Assembly (NCBI RefSeq): GCF_001281525.1
Contig: NZ_LGCI01000010.1
Location: forward strand, 858,869-922,868
From: Lysinibacillus macroides
Lineage (GTDB): Bacteria; Bacillota; Bacilli; Bacillales_A; Planococcaceae
Length of the DNA: 64,000 nucleotides
Direction: 5' to 3'
Shown here: in pieces, positions 20,981-29,389 of the stretch
Layout: each line of letters starts with the position of its first letter
How positions within the stretch are numbered: position 1 is the stretch's first letter
Translations under genes and position numbers: made by a program
The notes under the pieces: model-generated
Seen by the model: the letters and a program-made list of their open reading frames with translations, nothing else
What the model was told of the DNA's origin: nothing
The model's database searches: none

Positions 20981-21994
20981 TTAGTATTCACCATATAAAT
21001 ACATCATTTTAGGTGCGCTATAGTCTGTCATAATCTTCATCAGCATTTTTTCCTCGGCTGATGGGCCAAATATAGAGCCAATTTTCATCCCAACATAGGA
21101 TTGCCAGCCGCCCGTATCATAAGCATATTCAAATAAAGCAGCATCTTCCAATCCATAGTCCGCTCGTAGCGCAGCAATTACTGCCTCTTCATCACCGATT
21201 TCATCAATCAACCCTGCCTCAAGCGCTTTTGTACCACCAAAGATACGACCATCAGCAACTTTCTTAACATCTGCTTCAGACATATTACGTCCCTGTTCTA
21301 CAATATCTACAAATTCCTCATATGTTTCATTAATCATATCTTGCATCATTGCACGTTCCTCTGCTGTCACTTCGCGCATTGGACTTAGCATATCCTTATG
21401 TGCACCTGATTTAAACGTTTCGAATTTAACCCCTACTTTTTCAGCCAATGCTTGATAGTTAATTGATTGCATAATGACACCAATCGAGCCTGTAATTGTA
21501 TCGCGGTGGGCAAATATTTTATCTGCTGGTGCTGCAATATAATAACCACCAGACGCTGCCATTGAATCCATTGATACATAAATTGGAATTTGTCGTTCCT
21601 CTTTAATCTTTACAAGTTTTTTATAAATATCTGCTGATTCTTTTACACCACCACCTGGTGAGTTAACACTTAATACAACACCCTGTATAGAGTCATCATA
21701 TAAAATATTATCCAATTGCTCTAAGAAAAACTGATGGTCATATGCTACTGGCTGCCAAAGTGTACCTGAGCCAATATCTTGAATCGTACCATCTACCTTT
21801 AAATAAGCAATGCGTTTATCAAAATTATTGCCTTCAATGACATTTTCATAAACATCTAAATTATTTCCTGCCATTAGGCTATCAAAATTTCCTAAGAAGT
21901 CTGACTTAAATAGCGCAAAAATAGTGTTAATGCCTAATGAAAACAGCAAAAGAACACCTGCCACTACTAAAGCAACCCATCTTTTTACATTCAT
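20981..21994 (-). CDS. sppA: Signal peptide peptidase SppA
   Basis: Membrane-anchored serine protease that degrades cleaved signal peptides and misfolded membrane proteins. One N-terminal membrane segment (about residues 5-26) precedes an S49 core. The catalytic Ser148 is in MAASGGYYIAAPADKI, and the Lys general base in FKSGAHKDMLSPM is probably Lys200. The spacing matches the Ser-Lys dyad of B. subtilis SppA. It is 337 residues long and the start follows GAGGAGGCGG. Confidence 0.95.
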   Translation of the reverse strand: MNVKRWVALVVAGVLLLFSLGINTIFALFKSDFLGNFDSLMAGNNLDVYENVIEGNNFDKRIAYLKVDGTIQDIGSGTLWQPVAYDHQFFLEQLDNILYDDSIQGVVLSVNSPGGGVKESADIYKKLVKIKEERQIPIYVSMDSMAASGGYYIAAPADKIFAHRDTITGSIGVIMQSINYQALAEKVGVKFETFKSGAHKDMLSPMREVTAEERAMMQDMINETYEEFVDIVEQGRNMSEADVKKVADGRIFGGTKALEAGLIDEIGDEEAVIAALRADYGLEDAALFEYAYDTGGWQSYVGMKIGSIFGPSAEEKMLMKIMTDYSAPKMMYLYGEY

Positions 21995-22200
21995 GTTTTT
22001 CCGCCTCCTCAACATGTAATACGAATGATTACCTTATTTGTTTCATTCTCTTGAAATAATCCGCAAAAATTTAGCTACTCAGCATCGCAAAAGATTGACT
22101 TTACTGTCATGTTCCAATTCCTATACACAATACTTTTAATAAAGAGCTAAAAAGCTTGATACTATTTATTTCCTTATAATACCTTACCAAAATCATAAAA

Positions 22201-22238
22201 AAAATCAAAGTCCATGCACTTACATAAACTTTGATTTT
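22201..22238 (-). terminator. Acyl-CoA synthetase gene terminator
   Basis: AAAATCAAAG pairs with CTTTGATTTT and is followed by a T run on the minus strand. The rest of the 249-bp gap to sppA holds nothing recognisable besides promoter-like AT-rich sequence. Confidence 0.75.
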
Positions 22239-22243
22239 CGATA

Positions 22244-23845
22244 TTATTTCCTAGGAAATGATGTATATTCAAGTTGTTTCGCTTCTTGTTGTCGTAATTC
22301 GACACGGCGAATTTTCCCTGAAGAGGTTTTTGGTAGCTCTTCTACAAATTCAATGGCACGAGGATATTTATAGGGTGCTGTTAATGCTTTTACATGCTGC
22401 TGTAGTGTTTGCATAAGCTGCTGATCACCGATTTCACCCCGATGAAGAACAATAAATGCCTTGACAATATTTCCTCGAACCTTGTCAGGGCTTGCTATAA
22501 CAGCTGCTTCTTTGACAGTTGGATGCTTCATTAAGGCATCCTCCACTTCAAATGGCCCAATTGTATAGCCTGAAGAAATAATGACATCGTCACCTCGCCC
22601 CTCAAACCAAAAATAGCCATCCTTGTCTTTATAGGCACGATCTCCTGTAATATACCAATCACCACGGAATTGTAAATGCGTACGTTCAGGGTCTTTTAAA
22701 TAGTTTTTAAAGAGTGCAGGTGTTTCTCGGTGAACGGCGATATCTCCCACTTCTCCGATGGCAACGGGCTGACCCTCGTCATTAATAATGTCTACTGTAT
22801 TGCCAGGTGTTGGTTTTCCCATCGAACCAGCTCTTGCTTCCATGCCCACCATTGTACCAACAAGCAATGTATTTTCAGTTTGACCATAGCCATCTCGTAT
22901 TTGTACATGACAAACATCTGAAAACACTTTAATCACCTCACTATTTAAAGGCTCACCTGCTGACACAGCCTGACGAATAGCACTTAAATTATATTGCTGT
23001 AAATGATCAAGTGCTGCCATAAAACGATATTCCGTTGGTGTGCAGCATAGAACATTAATATTGAATTTTTCAAGCAATGTGAGGTAAGTAGCTGCATCAA
23101 ATTTCCCTTTATAAACAAATGCTGTTGCACCGCTCCCTAAAGTAGCAAGAAACGGACTCCATATCCATTTTTGCCAGCCGGGAGCTGCTGTAGCCCAAAC
23201 AATATCATTTTCTTGGACACCTAACCAATAAGGTGCTGTTGTACGTAAATGGGCATAGCCCCAGCTATGACTATGGACTGCGGCTTTAGGATTACCTGTT
23301 GTACCACTTGTATAGGCTAAAAAAGCAATATCTGTGCTTTTGGTTGGAGTAGGATTTATGTAAGTTGTTGATTGATATTGCATATTTTCTAATATTGGTT
23401 GCCATGGTTCATGTGCATGTCCAATTACAAATTGCTGTATACCCTGTAAATTTTCCACCTTATCAAACTGTTCAATATAAGGCTCATAGGCAATAATAGC
23501 TTGTACATTTGCATGTTGAATGCGATAGTCAATATCTTTTGTTCTTAACATTTCTGAGCTTGGAATAATTGTTAAACCCGCTTTTAAAGCAGCAATATAA
23601 ACAATATAGGCTTCAACAGAGCGTGGTACCATCACGAGTATCACATCACCTTTCGTTAAGCCCTGCTTTGTAAAAACATGTGCTGCCTGATTCGCCCTTT
23701 CAAGTAAATGCGTGTATGTAATCCATTGCACATCTTGATGTTCATCACAAATAATTAACGCATTTTTGGTTGTATCCTGTGCATATTTTTCAATTTCCTC
23801 TGTAATATTATACCATTCTGGTGCAATCAAATCTTGTCTTTTCAC
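22244..23845 (-). CDS. mbcS: AMP-forming acyl-CoA synthetase (MbcS/YtcI type)
   Basis: ANL-superfamily ligase that activates a carboxylic acid to acyl-AMP and then acyl-CoA. Motifs: P-loop AYTSGTTGNPKAAVHSH, RDGYGQTENTLLVG, the hinge EGRGDDVIISSGYTIGPFEVE and the C-terminal catalytic Lys in LPKTSSGKIRRVELR. The length of 533 residues is that of the acetyl/medium-branched-chain group. Position near thi and SASP genes matches B. subtilis ytcI. Translation begins at GTG after AAAGGGGG. A short branched-chain substrate is suggested by synteny, not by sequence. Confidence 0.85.
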   Translation of the reverse strand: MKRQDLIAPEWYNITEEIEKYAQDTTKNALIICDEHQDVQWITYTHLLERANQAAHVFTKQGLTKGDVILVMVPRSVEAYIVYIAALKAGLTIIPSSEMLRTKDIDYRIQHANVQAIIAYEPYIEQFDKVENLQGIQQFVIGHAHEPWQPILENMQYQSTTYINPTPTKSTDIAFLAYTSGTTGNPKAAVHSHSWGYAHLRTTAPYWLGVQENDIVWATAAPGWQKWIWSPFLATLGSGATAFVYKGKFDAATYLTLLEKFNINVLCCTPTEYRFMAALDHLQQYNLSAIRQAVSAGEPLNSEVIKVFSDVCHVQIRDGYGQTENTLLVGTMVGMEARAGSMGKPTPGNTVDIINDEGQPVAIGEVGDIAVHRETPALFKNYLKDPERTHLQFRGDWYITGDRAYKDKDGYFWFEGRGDDVIISSGYTIGPFEVEDALMKHPTVKEAAVIASPDKVRGNIVKAFIVLHRGEIGDQQLMQTLQQHVKALTAPYKYPRAIEFVEELPKTSSGKIRRVELRQQEAKQLEYTSFPRK

Positions 23846-24033
23846 GGCGGATGCCCCCTTTTGTTATGACACATTATAAATCTCCTTTTTTGTGTTTTTC
23901 AATGCTTTGCGTTCAATTTACAAAAAGTCATGACAATTATCATATTTGGTTATATGGTATCGGTCATATTCATATAAATTCTCTATTGAACAAGCTAAAA
24001 AAATATGGTACATTTTGGACAACTAAAAACAAG

Positions 24034-24116
24034 ATTGCAGGGGGACTCATTACGAGTTGAGAAGGTTAAAACCTGACCCTTTGAACCTGTTAGTTAATAC
24101 TGGCGTAGGGAGCAAT
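24034..24116 (+). promoter_or_regulatory. TPP (THI-box) riboswitch
   Basis: Closing pair ATTGC/GCAAT encloses the conserved thi-box elements GTTGAGA (CTGAGA-like), ACCCTTTGAACCTG and the distal TGGCGTAGGGA. It lies 100 bp upstream of thiM and is followed by a terminator hairpin. TPP binding is expected to favour termination. Confidence 0.95.
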
Positions 24117-24138
24117 ATCCATCTATTTTTACTGATGA

Positions 24139-24180
24139 AGGGCTCTTTTGCGTGTATTTTTGCACAAAAAGAGCCTTTTT
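24139..24180 (+). terminator. Riboswitch expression-platform terminator
   Basis: AAGGGCTCTTTTGCG pairs with GCACAAAAAGAGCC and is followed by TTTTT. It lies between the TPP aptamer and the thiM ribosome-binding site, so it is the likely transcriptional off-switch. Confidence 0.85.
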
Positions 24181-24216
24181 GCATGCTTACGTCCATCCAA
24201 CAAAGGAGGACCAATA

Positions 24217-24972
24217 ATGATTATTCAAAAAATTCGCCAAAAAAATCCATTAATTCATTGCATTACAAATTATGTCGTCGCAAATTTCCAAGCAAATGGA
24301 CTCTTGGCAATCGGTGCTTCGCCTGTTATGGCTGATGGCAACGATGAGGTGGAGGAAATGGTGACAATTGCCTCAGGTCTATTGATTAATATCGGCACAC
24401 TGAATGATACCATGAAAAAATCTATGTTACTGGCTGGTAAAAGGGCTAATGTGCTTGGCATCCCTGTTATATTAGACCCTGTAGGAGCTGGGGCAACAAA
24501 CTACCGCAAAAAAGCTGTACAACATCTACTGGAAGAAATTCAATTTGCTGCTATTCGTTGCAATATTGGAGAACTTGCCGCAATTGCTCATGTAGAATGG
24601 CAGCAAAAAGGGGTAGATAGTGGAACAGGCTCTATTTCTGTAGAAGATGAAGCAAAAAAAGTGGCACAGCTTTATCAATGTATCGTCATTGTTACAGGTG
24701 AAAAGGACTTTATCACAGATGGTACTCAGCAGCAATGGATTACAGGTGGTAATGCCCAAATGACAGAGGTCACTGGAACAGGCTGCCTCTTAAGTGCTGT
24801 TTGTTGTGCTGCTTATGTAGCTGATCAGCAGCCCTATCGTCAATTAGCTGAGGTACTAAAGCTTTATAAACAAATTGCTGAGCAAGCTGCCACTTCTACA
24901 CAATATATTGGTGATTTTCAAATTGCTGTGTTAAATGAACTAGGTCATCTATCCAAGGGCGGTGAGCAATAA
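24217..24972 (+). CDS. thiM: Hydroxyethylthiazole kinase
   Basis: Phosphorylates the thiazole moiety of thiamine for salvage. 251 residues with the ribokinase-like fold. It starts MIIQKIRQKNPLIHCITNYV, carries NGLLAIGASPVMAD and IPVILDPVGAGAT, and has the anion-hole/Cys motif VTGTGCLLSAVCCA. The ATG at 24217 follows AAAGGAGG. It is the first gene of the riboswitch-controlled thiMDE operon, and its stop overlaps the thiD start by one base. Confidence 0.97.
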   Translation: MIIQKIRQKNPLIHCITNYVVANFQANGLLAIGASPVMADGNDEVEEMVTIASGLLINIGTLNDTMKKSMLLAGKRANVLGIPVILDPVGAGATNYRKKAVQHLLEEIQFAAIRCNIGELAAIAHVEWQQKGVDSGTGSISVEDEAKKVAQLYQCIVIVTGEKDFITDGTQQQWITGGNAQMTEVTGTGCLLSAVCCAAYVADQQPYRQLAEVLKLYKQIAEQAATSTQYIGDFQIAVLNELGHLSKGGEQ

Positions 24973-25796
24973 TGCAAGTTGTAACAACAATCGCTGGTTC
25001 TGATAGTGGTGGCGGTGCTGGTATACAGGCTGATTTAAAAACCTTCCAGGAATTAAAAGTATTTGGAACGACCGTTATTACAGCTTTAACTGCTCAAAAT
25101 ACACGAGGTGTTTCAGGGGTTCTGCCAATTGAGGCGGCTTTTGTAAAACAACAACTACAGGCATTGCTTGATGATTTTTCAATAAGTGCTGTCAAAACAG
25201 GCATGTTATTTTCCTCAGCTATTATTCATACAATTGCACAAATAATAGCTGATACAAACATACCACTTATTGTTGATCCTGTGATGATTGCCAAAGGTGG
25301 CGAAAGTTTATTACAGCAAGAGGCCATTGATGCTATTATCCATTATTTACTGCCAATCGCAACCATTGTCACACCAAATATTCCAGAAGCTGAAACATTG
25401 ACAGGCAAAAAAATCAACACAATCGCTGATATAAAAAAAGCTGCTGACCATCTATTAGCAACAGGTGTACACTGTGCGATTATCAAAGGTGGTCATTTAG
25501 CAGATGCAACAAATGCCACTGACTATGTATTTTTCAAAAATGGTCAAGCTTTTTCAATGCAAACACCTCGTATCGCGACCAAAAATACACATGGCACTGG
25601 CTGTACATTTTCCGCAGCATTAACAGCTTTTGTAGGGCGTGGTCTTACGATCAAAGAAGCGATAATTGAAGCTAAAAAATTTATTCAATTGGCAATCACA
25701 CATGATTTAGCACTAGGTCACGGACATGGACCAACAAATCATTTTGCTTATCAGAACGACAAAAAATCCTGTGAGGTGACCATTTATGAATCGTAA
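24972..25796 (+). CDS. thiD: Hydroxymethylpyrimidine / phosphomethylpyrimidine kinase
   Basis: Makes HMP pyrophosphate for thiamine synthesis. 274 residues; GSDSGGGAGIQADLKTFQEL is the family N-terminus, with IVDPVMIAKGG and the C-terminal HGTGCTFSAALTAF. It overlaps thiM by one base and thiE by 11 bp, so it is strongly coupled. The signature fits ThiD rather than a PdxK-only kinase, an assignment that the operon also supports. Confidence 0.96.
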   Translation: MQVVTTIAGSDSGGGAGIQADLKTFQELKVFGTTVITALTAQNTRGVSGVLPIEAAFVKQQLQALLDDFSISAVKTGMLFSSAIIHTIAQIIADTNIPLIVDPVMIAKGGESLLQQEAIDAIIHYLLPIATIVTPNIPEAETLTGKKINTIADIKKAADHLLATGVHCAIIKGGHLADATNATDYVFFKNGQAFSMQTPRIATKNTHGTGCTFSAALTAFVGRGLTIKEAIIEAKKFIQLAITHDLALGHGHGPTNHFAYQNDKKSCEVTIYES

Positions 25797-26439
25797 GGAT
25801 TTACAGCTCTATTTTATAATGGGAACAGGTAATTGTGTTCATGAGGAGCCAATCTCTGTTCTGGAAAAGGCTTTACAGCACGGCATTACCATGTTTCAAC
25901 TACGTGAGAAAGGTCCTAATGCATTAACAGGGCAAGCCTATGAAGACTTTGCACGCCTTTGTCAAAAGCTATGTCAACAATATCATGTACCCTTTATTAT
26001 CAACGATGATGTAGAGCTTGCGATAAAGATTGGGGCGGACGGAATCCATATTGGTCAAGAGGATTTTCCTGTATGTAAAATTCGAGAAAAAATTGGGCAG
26101 ATGATTCTTGGTGTGTCCGTTCATTCTGAAGCCGAATTACAAACTGCCAAACAATATGGGGTAGATTATGTAGGAATTGGCCCAATTTTTGCTACGACAT
26201 CAAAAAGCGATGCCAATCCACCAAGTGGTACAACATTTTTACAAAGTGTACGTAGTGAAAGCCCTGAACTTCCTATAGTTGCTATTGGGGGCATCAATTG
26301 CTTCAATGCACCATCCGTTCTCCAAGCTGGGGCGGATGGTATTGCTGTTATTTCTGCTCTTTGTGGTAGTAAGGATATTCCCCATACAGTAGCTATGTTT
26401 AAGTCATTGTTTGGAGAGAATAAAAAAAGCTCTATCTAA
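25786..26439 (+). CDS. thiE: Thiamine-phosphate synthase
   Basis: Joins HMP-PP and thiazole phosphate to give thiamine phosphate. 217 residues; TIM-barrel motifs MFQLREKG, FIINDDVELAIKIGADGIHIGQED, YVGIGPIFATTSKSDA (diphosphate loop) and PIVAIGGIN are all intact. It is the last gene of the operon and is followed by a terminator. The operon has no thiazole synthesis genes (thiG/S/O), so locally it encodes salvage plus the final joining step. Confidence 0.97.
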   Translation: MNRKDLQLYFIMGTGNCVHEEPISVLEKALQHGITMFQLREKGPNALTGQAYEDFARLCQKLCQQYHVPFIINDDVELAIKIGADGIHIGQEDFPVCKIREKIGQMILGVSVHSEAELQTAKQYGVDYVGIGPIFATTSKSDANPPSGTTFLQSVRSESPELPIVAIGGINCFNAPSVLQAGADGIAVISALCGSKDIPHTVAMFKSLFGENKKSSI

Positions 26440-26446
26440 ACAAACT

Positions 26447-26477
26447 AAAACCAGTGCCTGTTACGGTCACTGGTTTT
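26447..26477. terminator. thiMDE terminator
   Basis: Arms AAAACCAGTG / CACTGGTTTT, bidirectional. A second hairpin, AATAATTGC / GCAATTATT (26484-26509), overlaps the SASP gene end and probably serves that gene. Confidence 0.8.
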
Positions 26478-26504
26478 ACGTTTAATAATTGCTTATTTTC
26501 GCAA

Positions 26505-26723
26505 TTATTGGTTGTTGTTTGGCATACCTTTTAATTGAGATTCTGCCATTTGTACAAGACGTTTAGTGATTTCACCGCCAACGGAACCGTTAGCACGAGC
26601 TGAAGCTTCAGCTCCTAATTGAACACCAAATTCTTGTGCAATTTCGTATTTCATTTGATCAAGTGCTTGTTGTACACCAGGTACTGCAAGCTGGTTTGAA
26701 TTACGGTTGTTGTTTGAAGTCAT
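26505..26723 (-). CDS. Small acid-soluble spore protein, alpha/beta type
   Basis: A 72-residue DNA-coating spore protein. Its core is [32 protein letters not shown] in the native order of the alpha/beta family, with the EIA site cleaved by germination protease GPR. AAGGAGGTGAG sets the start at 26723. Its presence shows that the host makes endospores; expression is expected in the forespore (sigma G). Confidence 0.95.
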   Translation of the reverse strand: MTSNNNRNSNQLAVPGVQQALDQMKYEIAQEFGVQLGAEASARANGSVGGEITKRLVQMAESQLKGMPNNNQ

Positions 26724-26825
26724 GTCTCTCACCTCCTTGTGAATATAGAATGTGCGATATTAGATTTTTAATACGAAAATTTTAGAGGTAAATTGTACCT
26801 CTAATGGAATATCAACAGCCATGCA

Positions 26826-26861
26826 AAAAAGCCGTCTCAAAATGGGCTTTGAGACGGCTTT
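26826..26861 (-). terminator. nifZ-thiI terminator
   Basis: AAAAGCCGTCTCAAA pairs with TTTGAGACGGCTTTTTT on the minus strand, just after the thiI stop. Confidence 0.85.
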
Positions 26862-26868
26862 TAAAACC

Positions 26869-28077
26869 TTATAACAGATCTGCAAATTTATCTTGTTGTT
26901 CTTCTTTCTTAGGGAAAATATAGACCTCGCGATTTTTAACGGCACGTGCAATCAGTTCATCAAAATCGGAGAAGCTTTCATAATGCTCTACCTTTTCAAG
27001 CTTTGGCTTTGTTTTTGGACTAGCAGGTGTAAAGATAGTACAGCAATCTTCAAATGGCTGAATAGATGTTTCATATGTGCCGATTTTTTCTGCAATATCA
27101 ATGATTTCTAATTTGTCTGTTGAAATTAATGGACGTAAAATCGGTGTATTGGTTACAGCATTAATAGCTGTTAAGCTTTCAAGCGTTTGACTTGCTACTT
27201 GTCCAAGACTTTCACCTGTGACAATGGCAAGAGCGTCAATTTCCTTACGTACTTGATCAGCTACTTTTAGCATCATACGACGCGTTGTTGTCATTGAGAC
27301 ATTTGAAGGCACTTTTTCTTTTATTAAAACTTGTATTTCTGTAAACGGAATAACATGTAAACGAATACTTGCACCAAATTTCGTTAATTCATTAGCAAGC
27401 ACCTTTACTTTTTCTAATGAATTTTGGCTTGTGTATGGTGGACTAAAGAAGTGTATCGCTTCTAAACGCACACCTCGCTTCATCATTAAATAACCTGCAA
27501 CAGGGCTATCGATACCACCTGACAACATTAATAATGATTTTCCATTAGACCCTACAGGCATTCCACCTGCGCCATCAATGACTTGTGCCATCATATATGT
27601 GGCATCATGACGCACTTCTACACGTAGTTCAATATCAGGCTGCTTCACTTTGACAGATAAATTTTGAAATTGTGGTAAAACATAGCCACCGATCTCACGC
27701 TGAATGGCATGTGACTCTAAGGGAAATGTTTTATCTGTACGTTTAACTTCTACTTTAAATGAATGTTGTGCCTCTTTAAATGTATCCATAATTGTTACAG
27801 CAAGCTGCTTCATGCTTTCTATATCTTTTTCACATGCAGCTACAGGGCTAAAGGATTGAATACCAAAAATTTTAGGCAATCCTGTTATAAGCGTCTGCAT
27901 TTGTGTTTCATTTTCAATTGCAATAAACATGCGATCTCGCTCTGTACGAATATGCAGATGTCCTAAATCTGCAAAGGCATGACGAATATTTTCACGCAAG
28001 CGGCGGATAAAATCCATTTTATTACGACCCTTTGTTGAAAGTTCGCCATATCGAATTAAAATCTCTTTCCAAATCAT
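26869..28077 (-). CDS. thiI: tRNA 4-thiouridine synthase ThiI
   Basis: Adenylates and thiolates U8 of tRNA. 402 residues: an N-terminal ferredoxin-like and THUMP region (about 1-165), then a PP-loop ATPase with LMLSGGIDSPVAGYLMMKRG and TGESLGQVASQTLESL. There is no C-terminal rhodanese domain, as usual in Bacillus. It overlaps the upstream cysteine desulfurase by 4 bp (ATGA), matching the NifZ-ThiI partnership in which NifZ supplies persulfide sulfur. Confidence 0.96.
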   Translation of the reverse strand: MIWKEILIRYGELSTKGRNKMDFIRRLRENIRHAFADLGHLHIRTERDRMFIAIENETQMQTLITGLPKIFGIQSFSPVAACEKDIESMKQLAVTIMDTFKEAQHSFKVEVKRTDKTFPLESHAIQREIGGYVLPQFQNLSVKVKQPDIELRVEVRHDATYMMAQVIDGAGGMPVGSNGKSLLMLSGGIDSPVAGYLMMKRGVRLEAIHFFSPPYTSQNSLEKVKVLANELTKFGASIRLHVIPFTEIQVLIKEKVPSNVSMTTTRRMMLKVADQVRKEIDALAIVTGESLGQVASQTLESLTAINAVTNTPILRPLISTDKLEIIDIAEKIGTYETSIQPFEDCCTIFTPASPKTKPKLEKVEHYESFSDFDELIARAVKNREVYIFPKKEEQQDKFADLL

Positions 28078-29231
28078 TTGTCTATTTCTCCTTTAAGCTC
28101 CATCATTACTTTTGCTAATACTTGTTTAAACTTTTTAATATCTTCGTTTGTGTTATGTGCACCAAAGCTGATACGAATAACACCTTTTTTATAATGCTCC
28201 TCAAGATGTAAAGCTTCCACAACATGGCTTGTCTTTGTTTGTTTGGATGAACAAGCACTTGATGTAGAAACAATAATGCCTTGCTTTTGCATAGCATTAA
28301 TAATAATCTCTCCTGTTAGATCGCGTACACTAAACGATAAAATATGGGCTGCTCCTTGCAGGTTCGATAAAATATGCACAGCCTCTCCATAGCTCTGTAG
28401 CTGCGCACAAATATCTGCCTGCCATTGTCGATATTTTTTCGTACGTTCTTCCATTATTTCAACTGCTAGCCGTGCTGCTTTTGCTAAAGCAACAGCTTGT
28501 GGGACAGCTACAGTTCCACTTCGCAGCCCAAATTCCTGACCTCCGCCAACTACATAGGGCTGCCATCTCATTGGTTTACGAAATGCTAATACACCTGAGC
28601 CTTTCAAGCCATGAATTTTATGACCAGAAATGGATAGACAATCTGGACCATTTTCTCCTTTAAAGAACACAGCTAATTTGCCAAAGCTTTGTACAACGTC
28701 TACATGAAAAACAGCTCGACTCATTTCATGAATTATGCTCCCTGCGTCAAAAATAGGCTGGATAGCACCCATTTCATTATTGACATGCATAATGCTTACC
28801 AAAATGGTATCCTTACGTATTTTTGCCCGTAGTTCTTCTAATGAAATCACACCACGTTTATCAATATGAAGGTATTCAATCTCAAACCCTTCTTTTTCAA
28901 GCTGTTTCATTGCCTCTAAAACAGAAGGATGTTCAATTTCGGATGTTAAAATATGCTTACCGATATGTGTATTACTACGTGCTACTCCAAAAATAGCTGC
29001 ATTATTCGATTCTGTACCACCTGAAGTAAATAGCACATTTTTTGATTCTGCCTGCAAAATATCTGCTACTTGCTCACGCGCACGCATTAATAAGTCGTTT
29101 GCTTCAACACCCATGGCATGAATGGACGCAGGATTCGCATAATATTGTTCATTGACAGCCATAAAAGTCTGCATCACCTCTTGCAAAGGCTTTGTTGTCG
29201 CACTATTATCTAAATAAATTGCCTTATTCAT
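28074..29231 (-). CDS. nifZ: Cysteine desulfurase, NifZ type
   Basis: PLP enzyme that moves sulfur from cysteine to ThiI. The N-terminus IYLDNSATTKPLQEVM, the motif FTSGGTESNNAAIFGVA, the PLP-lysine SISGHKIHGLKGSG and the catalytic Cys loop STSSACSSK are all present. At 385 residues it has the class I layout but sits beside thiI rather than an isc or suf cluster, so tRNA thiolation is the likely role. Confidence 0.94.
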   Translation of the reverse strand: MNKAIYLDNSATTKPLQEVMQTFMAVNEQYYANPASIHAMGVEANDLLMRAREQVADILQAESKNVLFTSGGTESNNAAIFGVARSNTHIGKHILTSEIEHPSVLEAMKQLEKEGFEIEYLHIDKRGVISLEELRAKIRKDTILVSIMHVNNEMGAIQPIFDAGSIIHEMSRAVFHVDVVQSFGKLAVFFKGENGPDCLSISGHKIHGLKGSGVLAFRKPMRWQPYVVGGGQEFGLRSGTVAVPQAVALAKAARLAVEIMEERTKKYRQWQADICAQLQSYGEAVHILSNLQGAAHILSFSVRDLTGEIIINAMQKQGIIVSTSSACSSKQTKTSHVVEALHLEEHYKKGVIRISFGAHNTNEDIKKFKQVLAKVMMELKGEIDK

Positions 29232-29335
29232 TACTATTCACACACTTTCACCACGTTGATTTAACGGTATTTATCATAACGCAATCTCGGAGGAATGACC
29301 ACTAACTTTCACGATTATTCATATTCAAACTAAAA

Positions 29336-29375
29336 AAACTGTCTAAAAGTAATCGCTATACTTTTAGACAGTTTT
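29336..29375 (-). terminator. ezrA terminator
   Basis: AAAACTGTCTAAAAGT pairs with ACTTTTAGACAGTTTT, with U residues on the minus strand. It lies in the 158-bp ezrA-nifZ gap. Confidence 0.85.
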
Positions 29376-29389
29376 GTATGTTTTTTCAA

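Noticed and set aside
24057-24335. Rightward frame over the TPP riboswitch
   Set aside because: It runs through the aptamer and terminator and is out of frame with thiM; structured RNA explains the sequence better.
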